A stretch of DNA of 64,000 nt. Origin: Episyrphus balteatus. Its lineage: Eukaryota; Arthropoda; Insecta; Diptera; Syrphidae. A program made the translations under genes and the position numbers. The first letter of the stretch is position 1. Each line of letters starts with the position of its first letter. The notes below the pieces were generated by a model that was given only the letters and a program-made list of their open reading frames with translations, searched no databases and was not told where the DNA came from. The stretch lies in contig NC_079137.1 in NCBI RefSeq assembly GCF_945859705.1, positions 54,840,552 to 54,904,551 of the forward strand, given 5' to 3'. Positions 36,257-48,095 of this stretch are shown piece by piece.

Positions 36257-36600
36257 ATCAAAAATTTAATTAATTTGATTTAAGCTATATGAAGTTGTTG
36301 AAATTTAACTAGTGGTTACTTCAATAAGACTAAAATTTAAAAAAAAAACGTTCTATGAGAGGTACGTTTTATAAGGGTTTAAAAAAAAAAACTTTTTTCA
36401 TAAAAAAAGACCTTGTCCAAAAACTATTAATTGAATTTTTCTTATAAAAAAATAGCTATTACGTAGGTAGTTGTAAATTTAAAAAAAAAAATTAAATAAC
36501 AGAATATCTATATACTTTTAAACAAACAACGGCTAAACAACAACTATCACAAAATGATAAATGTTTATTATTATATTCTCGGGTTTATTTTTATAAATCA
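36257..36600. other. AT-rich DNA
   Basis: Nothing is recognised between the MITE and motif copy 4. Confidence 0.45.
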
Positions 36601-36625
36601 AGTTTGCTACTCAGCTCTTTTGTTT
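36601..36625 (+). repeat. Dispersed 25-bp motif, copy 4
   Basis: AGTTTGCTA followed by CTCAGCTCTTTTGTTT, preceded by ATCA. Confidence 0.85.
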
Positions 36626-38334
36626 TTTTTTAATCCACCGCATATTTTCTTAATTAATGGGTAAACAGAAAAAATTGGTCAGGTGGCATTGTTAAAAACA
36701 GAGACTCCACCAAAAAGATATACATATAACACCGCGAAATAGGAAGAAAGGTAGGCAAAACTAATCCAAATCAAAGATTATAATTGTTTCTCAATTCGTA
36801 CAAAACGCATTTCAAAAACAAAAAAAATTGAACCATACATATAAATTGTAGTTAAGTAAGCGTAAAAGCATTCAAAATCTACTCATTAGTCGTATAATAT
36901 TACACAAAACTATTGTTAACTTCCGAATTGTTAGAAGTAAACCAACACCATGCGGACACAAAATATATCTTTCATTATATCTAATATAATATTCCCTAAA
37001 ATACGATTAAGTAATGCGAACCTAATTGAGTATATCTCAATCATTAGCGCGGCATCACTATCTCAACAAAAAAAGGCCAAACGCTCAGTGGTCCAGATAA
37101 ACGGATTATCTTTGCGCGTTCATAATTTGCATACAATTTATTTTGCGATACTATCGCACAACAAAAAAGAGCTCCGAGATACACCGCACAGATATACAAT
37201 ACAGAGATATGCCATAGATGCAATATAACCAAAAATCCACATAACAAAAATATATTCATGACGAGGTCAAGTTTCCCATGGTGAAAAGGATAATTGGCTT
37301 ACCCGATATGAAAAAGAGAATCGTGTGCGTTTTTCCTTCTATATTCAAATATATAAAAATGTATGATATAGCCGTGGCTACCATTGCGTGATCCTGATTC
37401 CTCTGAATTTTTATTTGTTGGTGGCGTTGAAGAATATTAGTTTTTCATTGAGAGTTGATTTTGTATTGTGGGAACAAAATTTGTATTTTCAATTTTTTGG
37501 GTTGTGTGAATTTTTTGGGTTGAATTAAGAAATTGTTAGTGATGAAACCATAAACAAATTAGTAGTGCATAAAAAACTTAAAAGTCATTTTTTGTGTAAA
37601 CACCTTCGCAATAGATATCGTGAGAGGGAGCATTTTATAAGCAAGATTTTTTGTTTGAAAATTTAAATGTTAAATGTTTTTGCTCTTTTAAAGCATATTT
37701 TTTTGTTGCAATGGTGTTTGAAAAATCATAAGTTTAAATAGCTTTTGGCAAATGCTTTTTATGGAAGGAGATAATTTGGTGTTGAAAAAAACTCAAACAG
37801 TAGCTCCAGTCAATCATATGTTATTGTTAATTGTATTTTAGCAGTTATAAGCAATAAAAATAGCCTTTAGCTAATGGAATATTAAAAGCTTATGCGTGAT
37901 TGTATCTGCAAGAAATCTAAAGTAAAACAGATAAAGATCTTGTTAAGTAATAAATAATTTTTTCTAGTTAGAATCATTTGCATGTCTACAGTAGTTAAAT
38001 TTTATAAAGTGTTTGCAAAATTTTTAAAAGGAAGTAAGTGCAATACTCGTATATATGTAGATTTTTTTTGATTTTTAAAAATAAAATATTGATTTTTTCG
38101 ACTTTTAGTATGACAATTTAGTATTTTTCAAAGGTTTTCATTTAAAAGATATTTGCTTTGTTAGGGCATAAATCCAATACAAATAAAAAAAAATTGACGG
38201 ATGTTATGTCAAAACTTATATTTTTTAATGTAAACGAGTTTAAAAAATTATACTGCAATATTCATTCTGTTTTTTATGAAAAAATCAAATTTTTTTTTCA
38301 TTTTTCGTAGATTTTTCGAAAATTGAATTGGATA
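36626..38334. other. AT-rich DNA, short GC-richer patch
   Basis: A less AT-rich patch at about 36950-37400 has overlapping frames on both strands (36950-37228 plus, 37044-37259 minus) and no domain. No gene is called. Confidence 0.4.
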
Positions 38335-38500
38335 ATAAATAAAATGCACGACTGGGTCACACGTAGTTGCTGTTGTAGTTCAAAGTATCTTTATCTTAAA
38401 TATCTATTGGAAATTAAAGATTTTTTTCAGTGTCGAGAAAAAAAATTTAAAAAAAATCGAAAGTTAAAAAAAATCCAAAATTTAAAAAAACAATTCAAAA
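38335..38500 (+). repeat. Fragment of the repeat family seen at 45.9-46.8 kb
   Basis: TAAAATGCACGACTGGGTCA then CACGTAGTTGCT matches TAAATTGCACGACTGGGGTC then GCACGTACTTGCT at 45.89 kb. Similarity fades after about 60-100 bp. Confidence 0.65.
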
Positions 38501-39682
38501 ACTTTTTTTTTTAATTTTTTTTTTACATTTTACAATTCAAAATGATATCTTAAAATTTTGATTAAAATTGATTTGTTTTTTGATCAAATATATGAACTTA
38601 AAAAAAAAATTAGTAAAATAAAACTAAAAAATCATGGCATTTCGAATTTTATTTCATCAAATTTTCTAAATCAAGAATTTTAAAAGTAACTATTCACAAA
38701 TTTTCAAAAAATTGAAGATCTATAAGTTTATTCTATAGAATGATTTGTCATTATTTTGTACTTTTTTTAAGTTCAAGAAAATAGAATTATAAATTTCATT
38801 TACTAAACTAATAATATTTTAAGCAGAAAACATGACTAAGGAAGAGTTCAACCGATTTTTTCCCTTTTTTTTAAGATGATTTTCAAAACCGAAATTTCAG
38901 AAACATGCTTCGAATCAATGGGACATACATTCTAAATTCGATTTGGGTCTTTATAATAAGGGACCTTAATCAAAAAAATAAAAAATGGGCTTTATGTCAT
39001 TGGAACTTAAATCTTTGCACCAAATAAATTTGATTTAATTTTTTTAACAAAGAATTTTGATTTATTTAGATATCTTTGGTTAGATGGCAGGATAACGTTA
39101 AAACTTTATGATTTTTTTTTTTTTATAAAATGCTTTAAAATATGAATCTAAGCTGATTTTTAATTTAAAAATAGGTGCATAACAAAATTTTTACTTTTGA
39201 TAAAAAAAATGTGTACATGTTTTTAATTTAAATCTATTTAGATTTTTTTAGACTACCTAAAAATTCTCACAAGGATATGTCGTTTCATTACCCAAATTGT
39301 GAAACATTATTGAAGTTTTCAATTGATTCGAAACATATCGGTATTAAAAATGAAAAATTTATGAAATGTCATACAAATTTACATTTCCTGTTTCGAATTG
39401 TGACTTTCAATTTAACGAAGAATTAATAAAACAAAGCTTAGAATTAAGTCGCATACTTTTTATCTAGTTTAGTGAAATAGTAATATGAATTGAAAAAGAT
39501 TCTAACCATTTTTTATTCCTATAAATATCATAAAAGGAGCAATAGAAATATTTTTGAAAAAATTCACATTCATGCTTTGCACCATAAAAAAGAAGCTTAA
39601 AGATGAATTAAATAAAAAATAATAACATTCATAATTCATATTTATAATAATAAACAATGTGCTTTAAAAATAAAATTAATCA
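38501..39682. other. AT-rich low-complexity DNA
   Basis: No gene or bounded repeat is seen. Confidence 0.45.
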
Positions 39683-39707
39683 AGTTTGCTGCTCAGCTCT
39701 TTCGTTT
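39683..39707 (+). repeat. Dispersed 25-bp motif, copy 5
   Basis: AGTTTGCTG followed by CTCAGCTCTTTCGTTT (one change in the core), preceded by ATCA. Confidence 0.85.
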
Positions 39708-41159
39708 ATTTTTAATTCGTCACTTATAAAAGCAAAGTCTAGCCTGTTTTATATGGCAAAATATTTTATTATAAGTGAAATCTATTTTGGTTATAAAAAA
39801 TCAACGATTCTCACTTTAAAAGCATAATTAGTTTACCTAGGACTTTGGAATATTTTTTTTTCTACGGAAATTTTCTGTTAAACGAAGAGTATAACAAATT
39901 TTGATGTCCAGAAAAACAAAAAAAAAAAAAGAATTTTTCTCGAAAAGTAGAAGTGCAGTCAAGTGGTATAGAAAAATTACATTGATAATATATTGTCGTG
40001 AAATTATTTATCTGAATCAGTTTTTAAAGACATTGAATGAATTAACTTTTAGAAATCAAACTTTTTTGAAATCATTTTAAATTAAAATTTTTAATTAAAA
40101 ACAATTGTTTAAACACAAAACAGAAACAACATCTGTCAACCGATGTGTGCTTATAGAAATCTTTATATTAACTTGAAGTTTTTATTTAATATGTTCTTTT
40201 TACCATTGCTTTGACAGGCTTAACAAAAATGTGTAACTTATTTTATAACAAAATAAATACGAAACATTTCTAAAAACAGTTTATAGGTACAAACATACAT
40301 ATTTGGTCAATGTCCTTCGAATATTACAAATTCGAGTTTCATATGCTCTTTTTTTAAATGTACGTTGAAAATGTGAGAATACATCACACAGTAATAATTT
40401 CTTTTTCCTTTTTTTTAATGAAAACGAAAAAAAAAAAACATATGACAACTGAAATGTATAGTAAATGAGCAAGGTCTGACTGAAAATTCCATTTCAAAAG
40501 CTGAATTGGTTGGTCTTGAAAAACAAATCCGATAATCGAATCAAATTTTTGTATTCAAATCGCCGCGGACAAACTTTAAATGTTCTAAATGTGCTTTTTC
40601 GTGCAAAATAAACATCAAATCTAATTTTTGTTTTAAATCATTTTCAGTCACTTTGAATTATGTAATTTTTAATTAAAAAAATATTCAATGTAACACTTCT
40701 TTTCTTGTAATTTAACTTTGCTTTATTGAAAACAATTATTATTTTTGATGTTCGTTATAAAAATGTTAAAAAAGAAAAATATTAAACCCAAATACTTTAA
40801 GGTTGATTTCTTTGGACATTATCAAAATTTCACTTCCTTTGGAATGAGATCAATAAAGTACCTACTCAACTTTAAAAAAGTTCTTTAAAAAAATCCTCTA
40901 GCAAATCCACTTGAATAAAATAAATCAATCCAATTACACTTAACATTTGTTTTCGCTATTTATTCCATCACAAACGATTTGTATAATTTCCACCGCATTA
41001 ATAAATTAAATCACTTTATATTACTTTTTTATTATATTTTCTACGCACTTTTTTTTCTAAACAAAAACAAAATTAAATTCCTCCCGTGCGTCAAAAAGTT
41101 ACAGAAAAATAAAATAAATAAACCAAAACAAAAAACCGATTAACGATTCCCCAGATGGT
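39708..41159. other. AT-rich DNA, no gene seen
   Basis: Low complexity, with short chance frames only. Confidence 0.45.
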
Positions 41160-41771
41160 AGTTTTTATGGTAATGAACATACAAAAAATTTTTGGTTGAA
41201 CTCAGCAAAAATATCATCACCATAAATTTTCGTTGAAAATGTATCCTCTAAAACTCTCCATAAAATTGTATACATATATTTATATGAAAACTTATGTAGT
41301 AGTAGATATAGGTAAGAGGTAAGAATAAAAAAAAGTATTACTCGTGTTATACTCCTGTAGGTTGGCAAATGTTGTCAGTATGTCCTCCTTATAATGGCCG
41401 TTTTCGTCGTTTATCGTCTCTATACCGTTACCACAAACTATTAGAGATATGCTCTGTGGAAACACACTCGTTCTCACAAACGATTATTATTATTATTATA
41501 TCTTTCCAAAAAATGATGATATTCCTACGCCATGAGCCACAGAAAACTACCACATTTTATGCTGCCGAAATATAATGATTGTTTCAAGAAAACGACTTCT
41601 TTTTCGTCGTTATTCGTTGTAGTAATCGCCATTATCGTCATCGTCGTCACCATCATCATCCTTTTCGTATATCCTTATTTTATTTTTCAATGAAATTTTT
41701 TCCAAACTAAAAATTTCTCCTTTAAACCATGAGTATAAGCTCCACATTTCTGGTTTTCTTCTGTATTTTTA

Positions 41772-41793
41772 TGTGTGTGAGTGTGTGTGTGTA
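41772..41793. repeat. (GT)n microsatellite
   Basis: TGTGTGTGAGTGTGTGTGTG with one interruption. Confidence 0.85.
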
Positions 41794-42445
41794 TTTGTGT
41801 AAATGGTTTAGTTTTTTATTTCTTCTCAAATAAAAAAAATCATGTAACACAGAGAGATTATTATTACGGGGTTATTGTATTTTTACTCTTTTGTCTAAAA
41901 TAATAGATGTTTTATTATTATTATGACTTATTTTTTTTTTATGTGAAAAACACGTTTATACACAGAAAATTAATTGTTATAAGAACTAAAAGCGATAAAA
42001 AAAAAGCGCAATGAAGAAGATGCCTCGTGGTGAGCATTATTATTATTATTATACCCCCACATTTACACACACAAACACAAATTACTTATATGTGTTTGTG
42101 TATCCAAATGGCCCATATCACGCATCCTCAGTAGAAAGGAGAGCATTTTAAAAACAGCCATAGGAAAATAGGAAAAACCAAAGCCAACCAAACCCGAAAC
42201 CTCCTTCCACATGGATACGATATTGCGACGAGATGCGAGAGTGGCGCACCAAAAGGAGCAATACCCATGTCTTGTGTTTGTATTTCGTCCTTGCTTGGGG
42301 CGTATACAACCGCCACCGCCATTGCCGCAACCGTTCGTTCATCGTCGTCATAGTTGTAGTCATAGCCATATTCATAGTCATCATCGTCGCCGCCGAAAAT
42401 ATGGAGTTGACGGCAGGCGATTTTCCTCCAAATGGCCCATTATTC

Positions 42446-42468
42446 GGGGGGGGGGGGGGGGGGGGGGG
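42446..42468 (+). repeat. 23-base poly(G) run
   Basis: An uninterrupted G run, unusual in a genome this AT-rich. It could be a real G-quadruplex-prone tract, or its exact length could be a sequencing artefact. Confidence 0.85.
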
Positions 42469-43711
42469 TATCTCTATAACGAATACAGTATGGCGCATTT
42501 ATAACTCTGGTGGTATACGAATGTATACAAGAGTATTGCGTATAAATGGTCCCAAAATATTGTCCACCCCCCCAGGAGCAATATACGGTGCGTTAGCATT
42601 TTGTGTGTTTTCGTGTTTCCTTGGCTCTCAAGTTAGTCTGAGAGTCTGTATTCTGGGATATTGGCTAGTGTGCGTTTGTGTGGATTTACAAGGAGGGTGC
42701 TTCGTTACAGCCCCCAAGCCCCCACAGGCAGAGGGGGGTGAGTTGTCGTTTTGTGATGAAAAGAAGAGAGGAAAAGCAGCAACCGGAAGACCAAGGGTGA
42801 TGCATGAACAACATGCTGTCCCTTCATTATTGTGCTCCTTGTCTTGCTAATGGGACTCAGGCAGAGAGAGAGCGTACACTTGTGCACCAGCAGGCAGAGC
42901 TTTATTAATGTAATTCCTTTCTCCATATATGGGTCTCATTTCGCCCCGTAGCCATGTACCTTCTGTGTGCTATGATGATGCTTCCCAAAAAGCCACCCTG
43001 TGTATGTTCTGGTTCTATCTCACCTATCTTCTCTCTTCCGCCCCCCTTCGAAACCATATAACACGAATATTACTACATAAGAGAGAAGATTTCGTCCTTA
43101 TAACAGTAGTTCCAGAAAATTAGGAACACGTAAAGTTCTGTTCGTGTACACATGGAAACATAGATAGATAGATACCGCACTTATGTTTGCTTCTGCTCCA
43201 CCATCACAGAACTGCTGCTGTTCTACTAAGATGGTAGAGAGAAGCCCATACGAAAACTCAGGCCAGGCTAAAATGGGCAAAATGGATGGAATGTGATGAT
43301 GGTTGTAGGATGATTTTTGGAAAATTTGGAGCAGAGGTGCTGGGGAGAAAAATCTCCTGCCTGTACCCGACGAAATGTGTACATATACTACCTACAGAGA
43401 ACAGACGTTAAGGATGACGACGATGAAATAACTGCTTGACGAAAATCTCCCGAATGGTTCGTTTCATCGTCGTCATCGTCATCATCGTCGTCGTGGTTCG
43501 TATTATGTACGCATGAAGATAGTAGTAATACAGGAGTTCTTCTCTTTATATATATATATTGTGTTTTTATATATATATGGTGGAGTGTATACAGAGACCC
43601 CCCCAGGTATTGGATAGCCGAGGGCTGAAAAATCGTTGCAGTCGCATTGAAACGCTTAACGCGTAAGTTTGCAAAAATTCTTAACTTTTACCACACACAT
43701 TTGGTTGTAGG

Positions 43712-43721
43712 TTATAAAAAG
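43712..43721 (+). promoter_or_regulatory. Possible TATA box
   Basis: TTATAAAAAG lies upstream of a less AT-rich stretch ending in a splice-donor-like site at 44493. A start site would fall near 43742-43750. TATA-like strings are frequent in AT-rich DNA, so this is weak. An alternative initiator-like TCAGTA is at 43831. Confidence 0.2.
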
Positions 43722-43739
43722 GTTCCTATACCTTTTCTC

Positions 43740-44492
43740 CTATAAAGATCAAAAAGACTCTCTACACAATTGGCCTTTTGTTTTTTGAAGGGATATTATA
43801 TAGTCTCATCTGGGAACGAACGAACAAGAATCAGTACCAGAAGTAATAGAAAAAACACAGTAAAAAGTGCGCTACTACAATAATTATAATCATCTTCATC
43901 ATATCACACAGAAAAACCGCAAAAAAGGACAGTTTATTACTTTAATTTTTTATTTCCGCTGGGAGTACTCGTATATATTTGTATTCTCTTTTGAAGTTTT
44001 TTTTTTTTTTTGTGGTGTTTCAGTAACTGTTACGGTTTTTTTTTGTCGTTTTTGATTCACTTGTCTATTATTTTATTTTTATTTTTTTTTATTATTATTC
44101 TACTGTTCTTGTCTTGTTGCGAATTATTATAACCATCATCGCATACAACCCCTCTTTATAATAGGAGTGAGTCTATAGTGAAACGCTTATAGCCTACGGG
44201 TGATTTTTTTTTGTCGCTCTATCGGAGAGTTTGTATTTCTTGTTTCAATTGCGAAAAAAGTGTTAATTTTTTGCCGTCGGTAAATTTAATTTTTTGTGCA
44301 ATACAAAATAAAAAAGGTTCAATGAGTGTTATTTAAAAAAATTGAAGTTTAAAGGTCATAGTGTTGTTGTTGTTATTTCTATATTGGAATAAACACATCA
44401 GGAGATTTAAAAAAAAAAACAACTTTAAAAACGAATAAGGAAGAAATAAAGCTGTCACTCTGGACTTCGTTGCAAATTTCAGAAATCGGAAG
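43740..44492 (+). other. Possible 5' untranslated exon
   Basis: The stretch ends CGGAAG and is followed by GTATGAGT (44493-44500), a good donor match. It has no long ATG frame. If real, it would splice over about 3.55 kb to the candidate exon at 48,048. Transcript start and even strand are unproven. Confidence 0.2.
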
Positions 44493-45888
44493 GTATGAGT
44501 TTTTTTGGTTAAATTTAGTGTTTTGTGAAATTATTATTTTTGCTTTTTTAAACATATTCGTTAATTAAACGAATTTTAAAAAACTTTTTTTTCTTTTGCC
44601 GTCGGTATCTGAATAATGCTTTTGAGGATTAAAAAAATGTTTTAATAAGCTGAACGTAGTGAACATACTAATACTTAAACTATACGCATATTTTTTTTTG
44701 TAAAAAATGAATTGAATTTTATGGATTATGAGTCAATTTTTTGTTAAAACAAGTTTATTTCGTATTCAATAGGTTTTTTTTCAGATTTAATATTAAATTA
44801 TTGAATAAAAAAGTTTAAGTAAATAATAAAAACAAATCAACGATTTCTGTGAAAAATTGTTATGGTTTTCAACGGCAATTTTAACATATTTTTCAAATGT
44901 CCTAATAATTGTTTTTCCGAAGAAAAGTTTTAAAACCTTTGTATTTCGATGCTTTAAACCCAAATGCCGAAAGTGGATCCTACAATAAAATACAATAAAA
45001 ACCTAGATTTGTTATTTTTATTTGTCCATCAAAAACTCAAAAAGTTGATTAATGGCCTGTACTCCGCCTGTCGACATTATTTATCTCAATATTTTTCTCA
45101 GTTTCTTTTCTCTCTTTCTCAACCTTAAATAAGATCACCTAAAAAAAAAATAAACTAATAACATCAGTGAATTTAATTTAAAAATAAAAAACGTTGCATA
45201 AAGTAAGGAGTATTTTCTATCAGAAAGTGAAAAACTAATTGACCCTCAATTCTCTAAAGAGCACCTAAGAGCAAGCAATTTTTGTTGTATTGGTTTAAGA
45301 AAGATATTAACTAACTCATAAATTTTAATTCATCGCAGAACAACGGGGTATACTAAAATAAAATCTTTAAAGTTCAAATAATGTATTAACAAAAATAACA
45401 AGTTTTTATACACTTTTTCTAAGCCCGAATTGAAATAGAAAACACCATCAAACACTTCCAAAACTTTATTAATATTGTTAATAAATAACTGAAGAAGAAT
45501 TCTCCATTTAGTTTTATTTACATTTCTATCACAACACTTCGATATTGCATATTGAATAACACTTAAAAAAGTACTAGAAGAAATCCAACTACCAGATTTG
45601 ATGCACGGTCTTATGTAAAAGGTTACTGTTATATGTTAAAAAAAAACTACCATTTCCATTAATTTTTGTTAATTAAGCTGCTACAAAAAAAAACTCGTTT
45701 TCAAAATAGTATTTTAACGTTTCCGTACATCTCTTTTAAGGACAATCCGTAATCCTAGCATTACACCTACGCAGCTGAAGCGAAACTTAAAATTTTAAAG
45801 TCTCCAAAGTTAACAGCGGGCATGTTAACGAAAAAATACCATAGTATATTATAGCAAATTAAAAATAATACAAATAGGTACAAATAAA
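44493..45888. other. AT-rich DNA, possible intron
   Basis: No coding frame. TTTGCCGTCGGTA at about 44595 repeats the same 13-mer at about 44270, and the palindrome TTCGTTAATTAAACGAA sits just upstream of the second copy (about 44558). Confidence 0.4.
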
Positions 45889-46830
45889 ATAAATTGCACG
45901 ACTGGGGTCGCACGTACTTGCTCTTATGGTAAAAGTTACTCTAATGTTAAAGTGTTTCATTGAACAAAATAAGGGAAAATTTAAAATTTGATATTTTCAC
46001 GGAATTTCGTTAGTGGTGCAAAAAAAATAAAATCTGTTTTTATAAATAATTAAATACCGTTTTAAATGATCTTTTACAAAAAAAACTAAGTATGCCATTT
46101 TATTTCTAGTATAAAAAGGAATTTTTAGAAAAAATTTTTCGAAAATCGTTAGAGCAGTTTTTTAAAAAAATAATTTTTTATATATAAAAATTTTCTAACA
46201 TTTTTCAAAAAAAAAGTTGATATGCAATTTTGAATAAATAATTAATTTACACATAAAAACAAAAAACTTTTCACCTACTCGTTTCCAAAAAATTGATTTT
46301 TCAAAAAAAAATCTTAAAATATTTTTTAAAAATCCAAAAATGTGTTTTTTGAAATATTTAAAAATGTTTTAAATAATGATTGATTAAACGTTTCTGTATT
46401 GAAAATTTGGTTGAAATCTGTTTTGTCGTTTATGAGAAATTCATTAATCAAAAAAACCGTTCTGTGGCAGGTATTTTTTTTTTTATTATCAAAGTAACAG
46501 TAAGCAGAAAAATTTTAATCAAAATCTATAGAGCCGTTTTTGAAATAAATCAACTTTTCTGTTTCCGTTATATGACAGGTACCGTTAGTTTTGGTCCTAA
46601 AAAAAAACTTCAATTTGTCCTCTAGGGAATCACCCAAAACTGTTAATTACCAAATTTGAAGAAAATCACTTCAGTAGTTTAGGCTGTAGCTCGAGGTTCT
46701 TACAGACAGACAGAATTGCCGGACCCACTTTTTTGGCATTCTCCATCATCGTAATGTCACGTAAAATTGTTGTCTCGAGTTCGTTTTTTTTTACGAATCC
46801 TAAACTTGCCCTATAGTACCTATATCGCAA
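45889..46830 (+). repeat. Interspersed repeat with GACAGACAGAATTGCCGG tail
   Basis: It starts with TAAATTGCACGACTGGGGTC, shared with 38.3 kb. It continues with AT-rich text, ACAGGTACCGTTAGTTTTGG (about 46576), GTAGTTTAGGCTGTAGCTCG and CAGACAGACAGAATTGCCGG (about 46703), then CCCACTTTTTTGGCATTCTC. From memory, the last strings are typical of non-coding repeats common in flies. The 81-codon frame inside (46380-46625) is repeat-derived. Superfamily and exact ends are unknown. Confidence 0.6.
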
Positions 46831-48047
46831 GTAAAAATTCAAGTTTCAATAAGTTTTAAAGCAAAAACAAAACAAATTTAATTTCGTTCAAGATTTCGTC
46901 AACGAAATTTTGTATGGAAAATTTCGTTTCGCTTCAGCTTTAAACTTTAAACATTTTTTGAAATAATGAATCTTAATTGAATGGCCTGTAAATAAATGTA
47001 AGTGGTACCAATATAGGATAGCATAGTTGAAATATAATATTTATTTTATGGATCAGTTATCAGTTAGTCGCAATGTTAAAGGTTGTAAACTAAACATGTT
47101 CCGAATAATTATACAGATTAAAAAATCTCTCCGCTGCTCCCACAACAATCCATTTTCTTCCTCGTCATGAAATTTGCCTATTTTTCTAAGGACTAAATCT
47201 AAAATCTCGTGAGATTAGTAATAAGTACTGAAAATATTGCTTCAATGCGCGTTATGACAGATGAAGCCGCAATTCTGAACAATTTTAATTGTGTGGAGAA
47301 AATCGACTCTTGAAAATTCGGAACATTTTTTCATTCTGTGATTTGTACTATATTATTCTTGCATTATAATTTTTTTTTTTTATTTCTGAAAGTCAGAAAT
47401 GCTTAAACAATTTATGTATGTCAAATTTTGGTAAAAACGGTTAAGACAAAGCCATGCAATAAGGATATGTTTTTTTGGATGTGAAAAACTAAAACGACAA
47501 GAGTATATTGCTACAATTCCTAAATTTCCGAATTTTTTGAAAGTTATAACTAGTCACTTTGTTCACAAAAGAAATGGCATCACTGGTAAAAAAGTGTTTC
47601 TAATATTAATCGTGGTTAAGTCAATAATATGTACTTAGAAAATATAATTGATATAAGGTCTTGTAATTTTCGACGACGATTTTTGTTTAAAAATAAAAAA
47701 AATTGGAGTAAACCTACTCAGGTATCTAGGACGGACATACATTCTTTTCAATTCATTTGCAGATCATATTGATATTTCAGATATATTTAAGATCTCACAG
47801 AAAGTTTATTTTTAATAAAATATATCAATTACCACCTTTGTCTATTATAGTCATAGGTGCCTCAGTAAGAATAAATTTATCAAACCAATTATTTTAATTC
47901 AGACTCAATTTACTTTACTTAATTTGAGATATTTTATACTTTATATATATTACCTTTAACCCCACACACACACACACACAAATATCAATTGATTGATAAA
48001 TTATAATTAATGTAATTTTTCCGCTTGGATGTATATATTTTTTGCAG
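46831..48047. other. AT-rich DNA, possible intron, ending in a strong acceptor
   Basis: No coding frame is found. It contains a (CA)n tract at 47963-47981 and ends TATATATTTTTTGCAG, a good splice acceptor. Confidence 0.45.
47963..47981. repeat. (CA)n microsatellite
   Basis: About nine perfect CA units. Confidence 0.9.
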
Positions 48048-48095
48048 GAATTGGACATGTCATTCCTGGCCACATTGGATGCAAATGCTTGGCAG
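48048..48095 (+). CDS. Candidate 48-nt coding exon of an unrecognised gene
   Basis: Preceded by TATATATTTTTTGCAG and followed by GTAAGTGAG, this 48-nt segment has textbook splice sites on both sides. It is far less AT-rich than its surroundings and is open in one frame for exactly 16 codons, ELDMSFLATLDANAWQ. It could be a phase-0 internal microexon. Alternatively it could be the first coding exon, with the ATG at 48057 (GGACATGTC context) starting MSFLATLDANAWQ. I do not recognise the protein. No other exon with comparable borders was found downstream to 64 kb, implying a following intron over 15 kb or an exon I missed. A chance pair of splice sites is possible. Confidence 0.45.

Larger units (their letters stand above)
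41160..43700. other. Less AT-rich region with GTC/ATC tracts, possible promoter-proximal DNA
   Basis: GC content rises, with many imperfect GTC, ATC and CCG trinucleotide tracts (about 41600-41660, 42330-42400, 43460-43500), a GT microsatellite and a 23-base G run. The largest frame in the window (205 codons, 42233-42850) lies here. Its translation is dominated by these simple repeats (a V/I run and a G run), so I do not call it a gene. The composition resembles the upstream and 5' regions of insect developmental genes. This is inference. Confidence 0.35.

Noticed and set aside
42233..42850. Longest open frame (205 codons, plus)
   Set aside because: Its translation is dominated by simple repeats (valine/isoleucine run from GTC/ATC tracts, glycine run from poly(G)). 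Other frames overlap it on both strands, and it shows no domain.
43663..43668. GTAAGT at 43663 as a splice donor
   Set aside because: A perfect hexamer, but no acceptor, frame or exon boundary upstream supports it. Isolated donors are common by chance.
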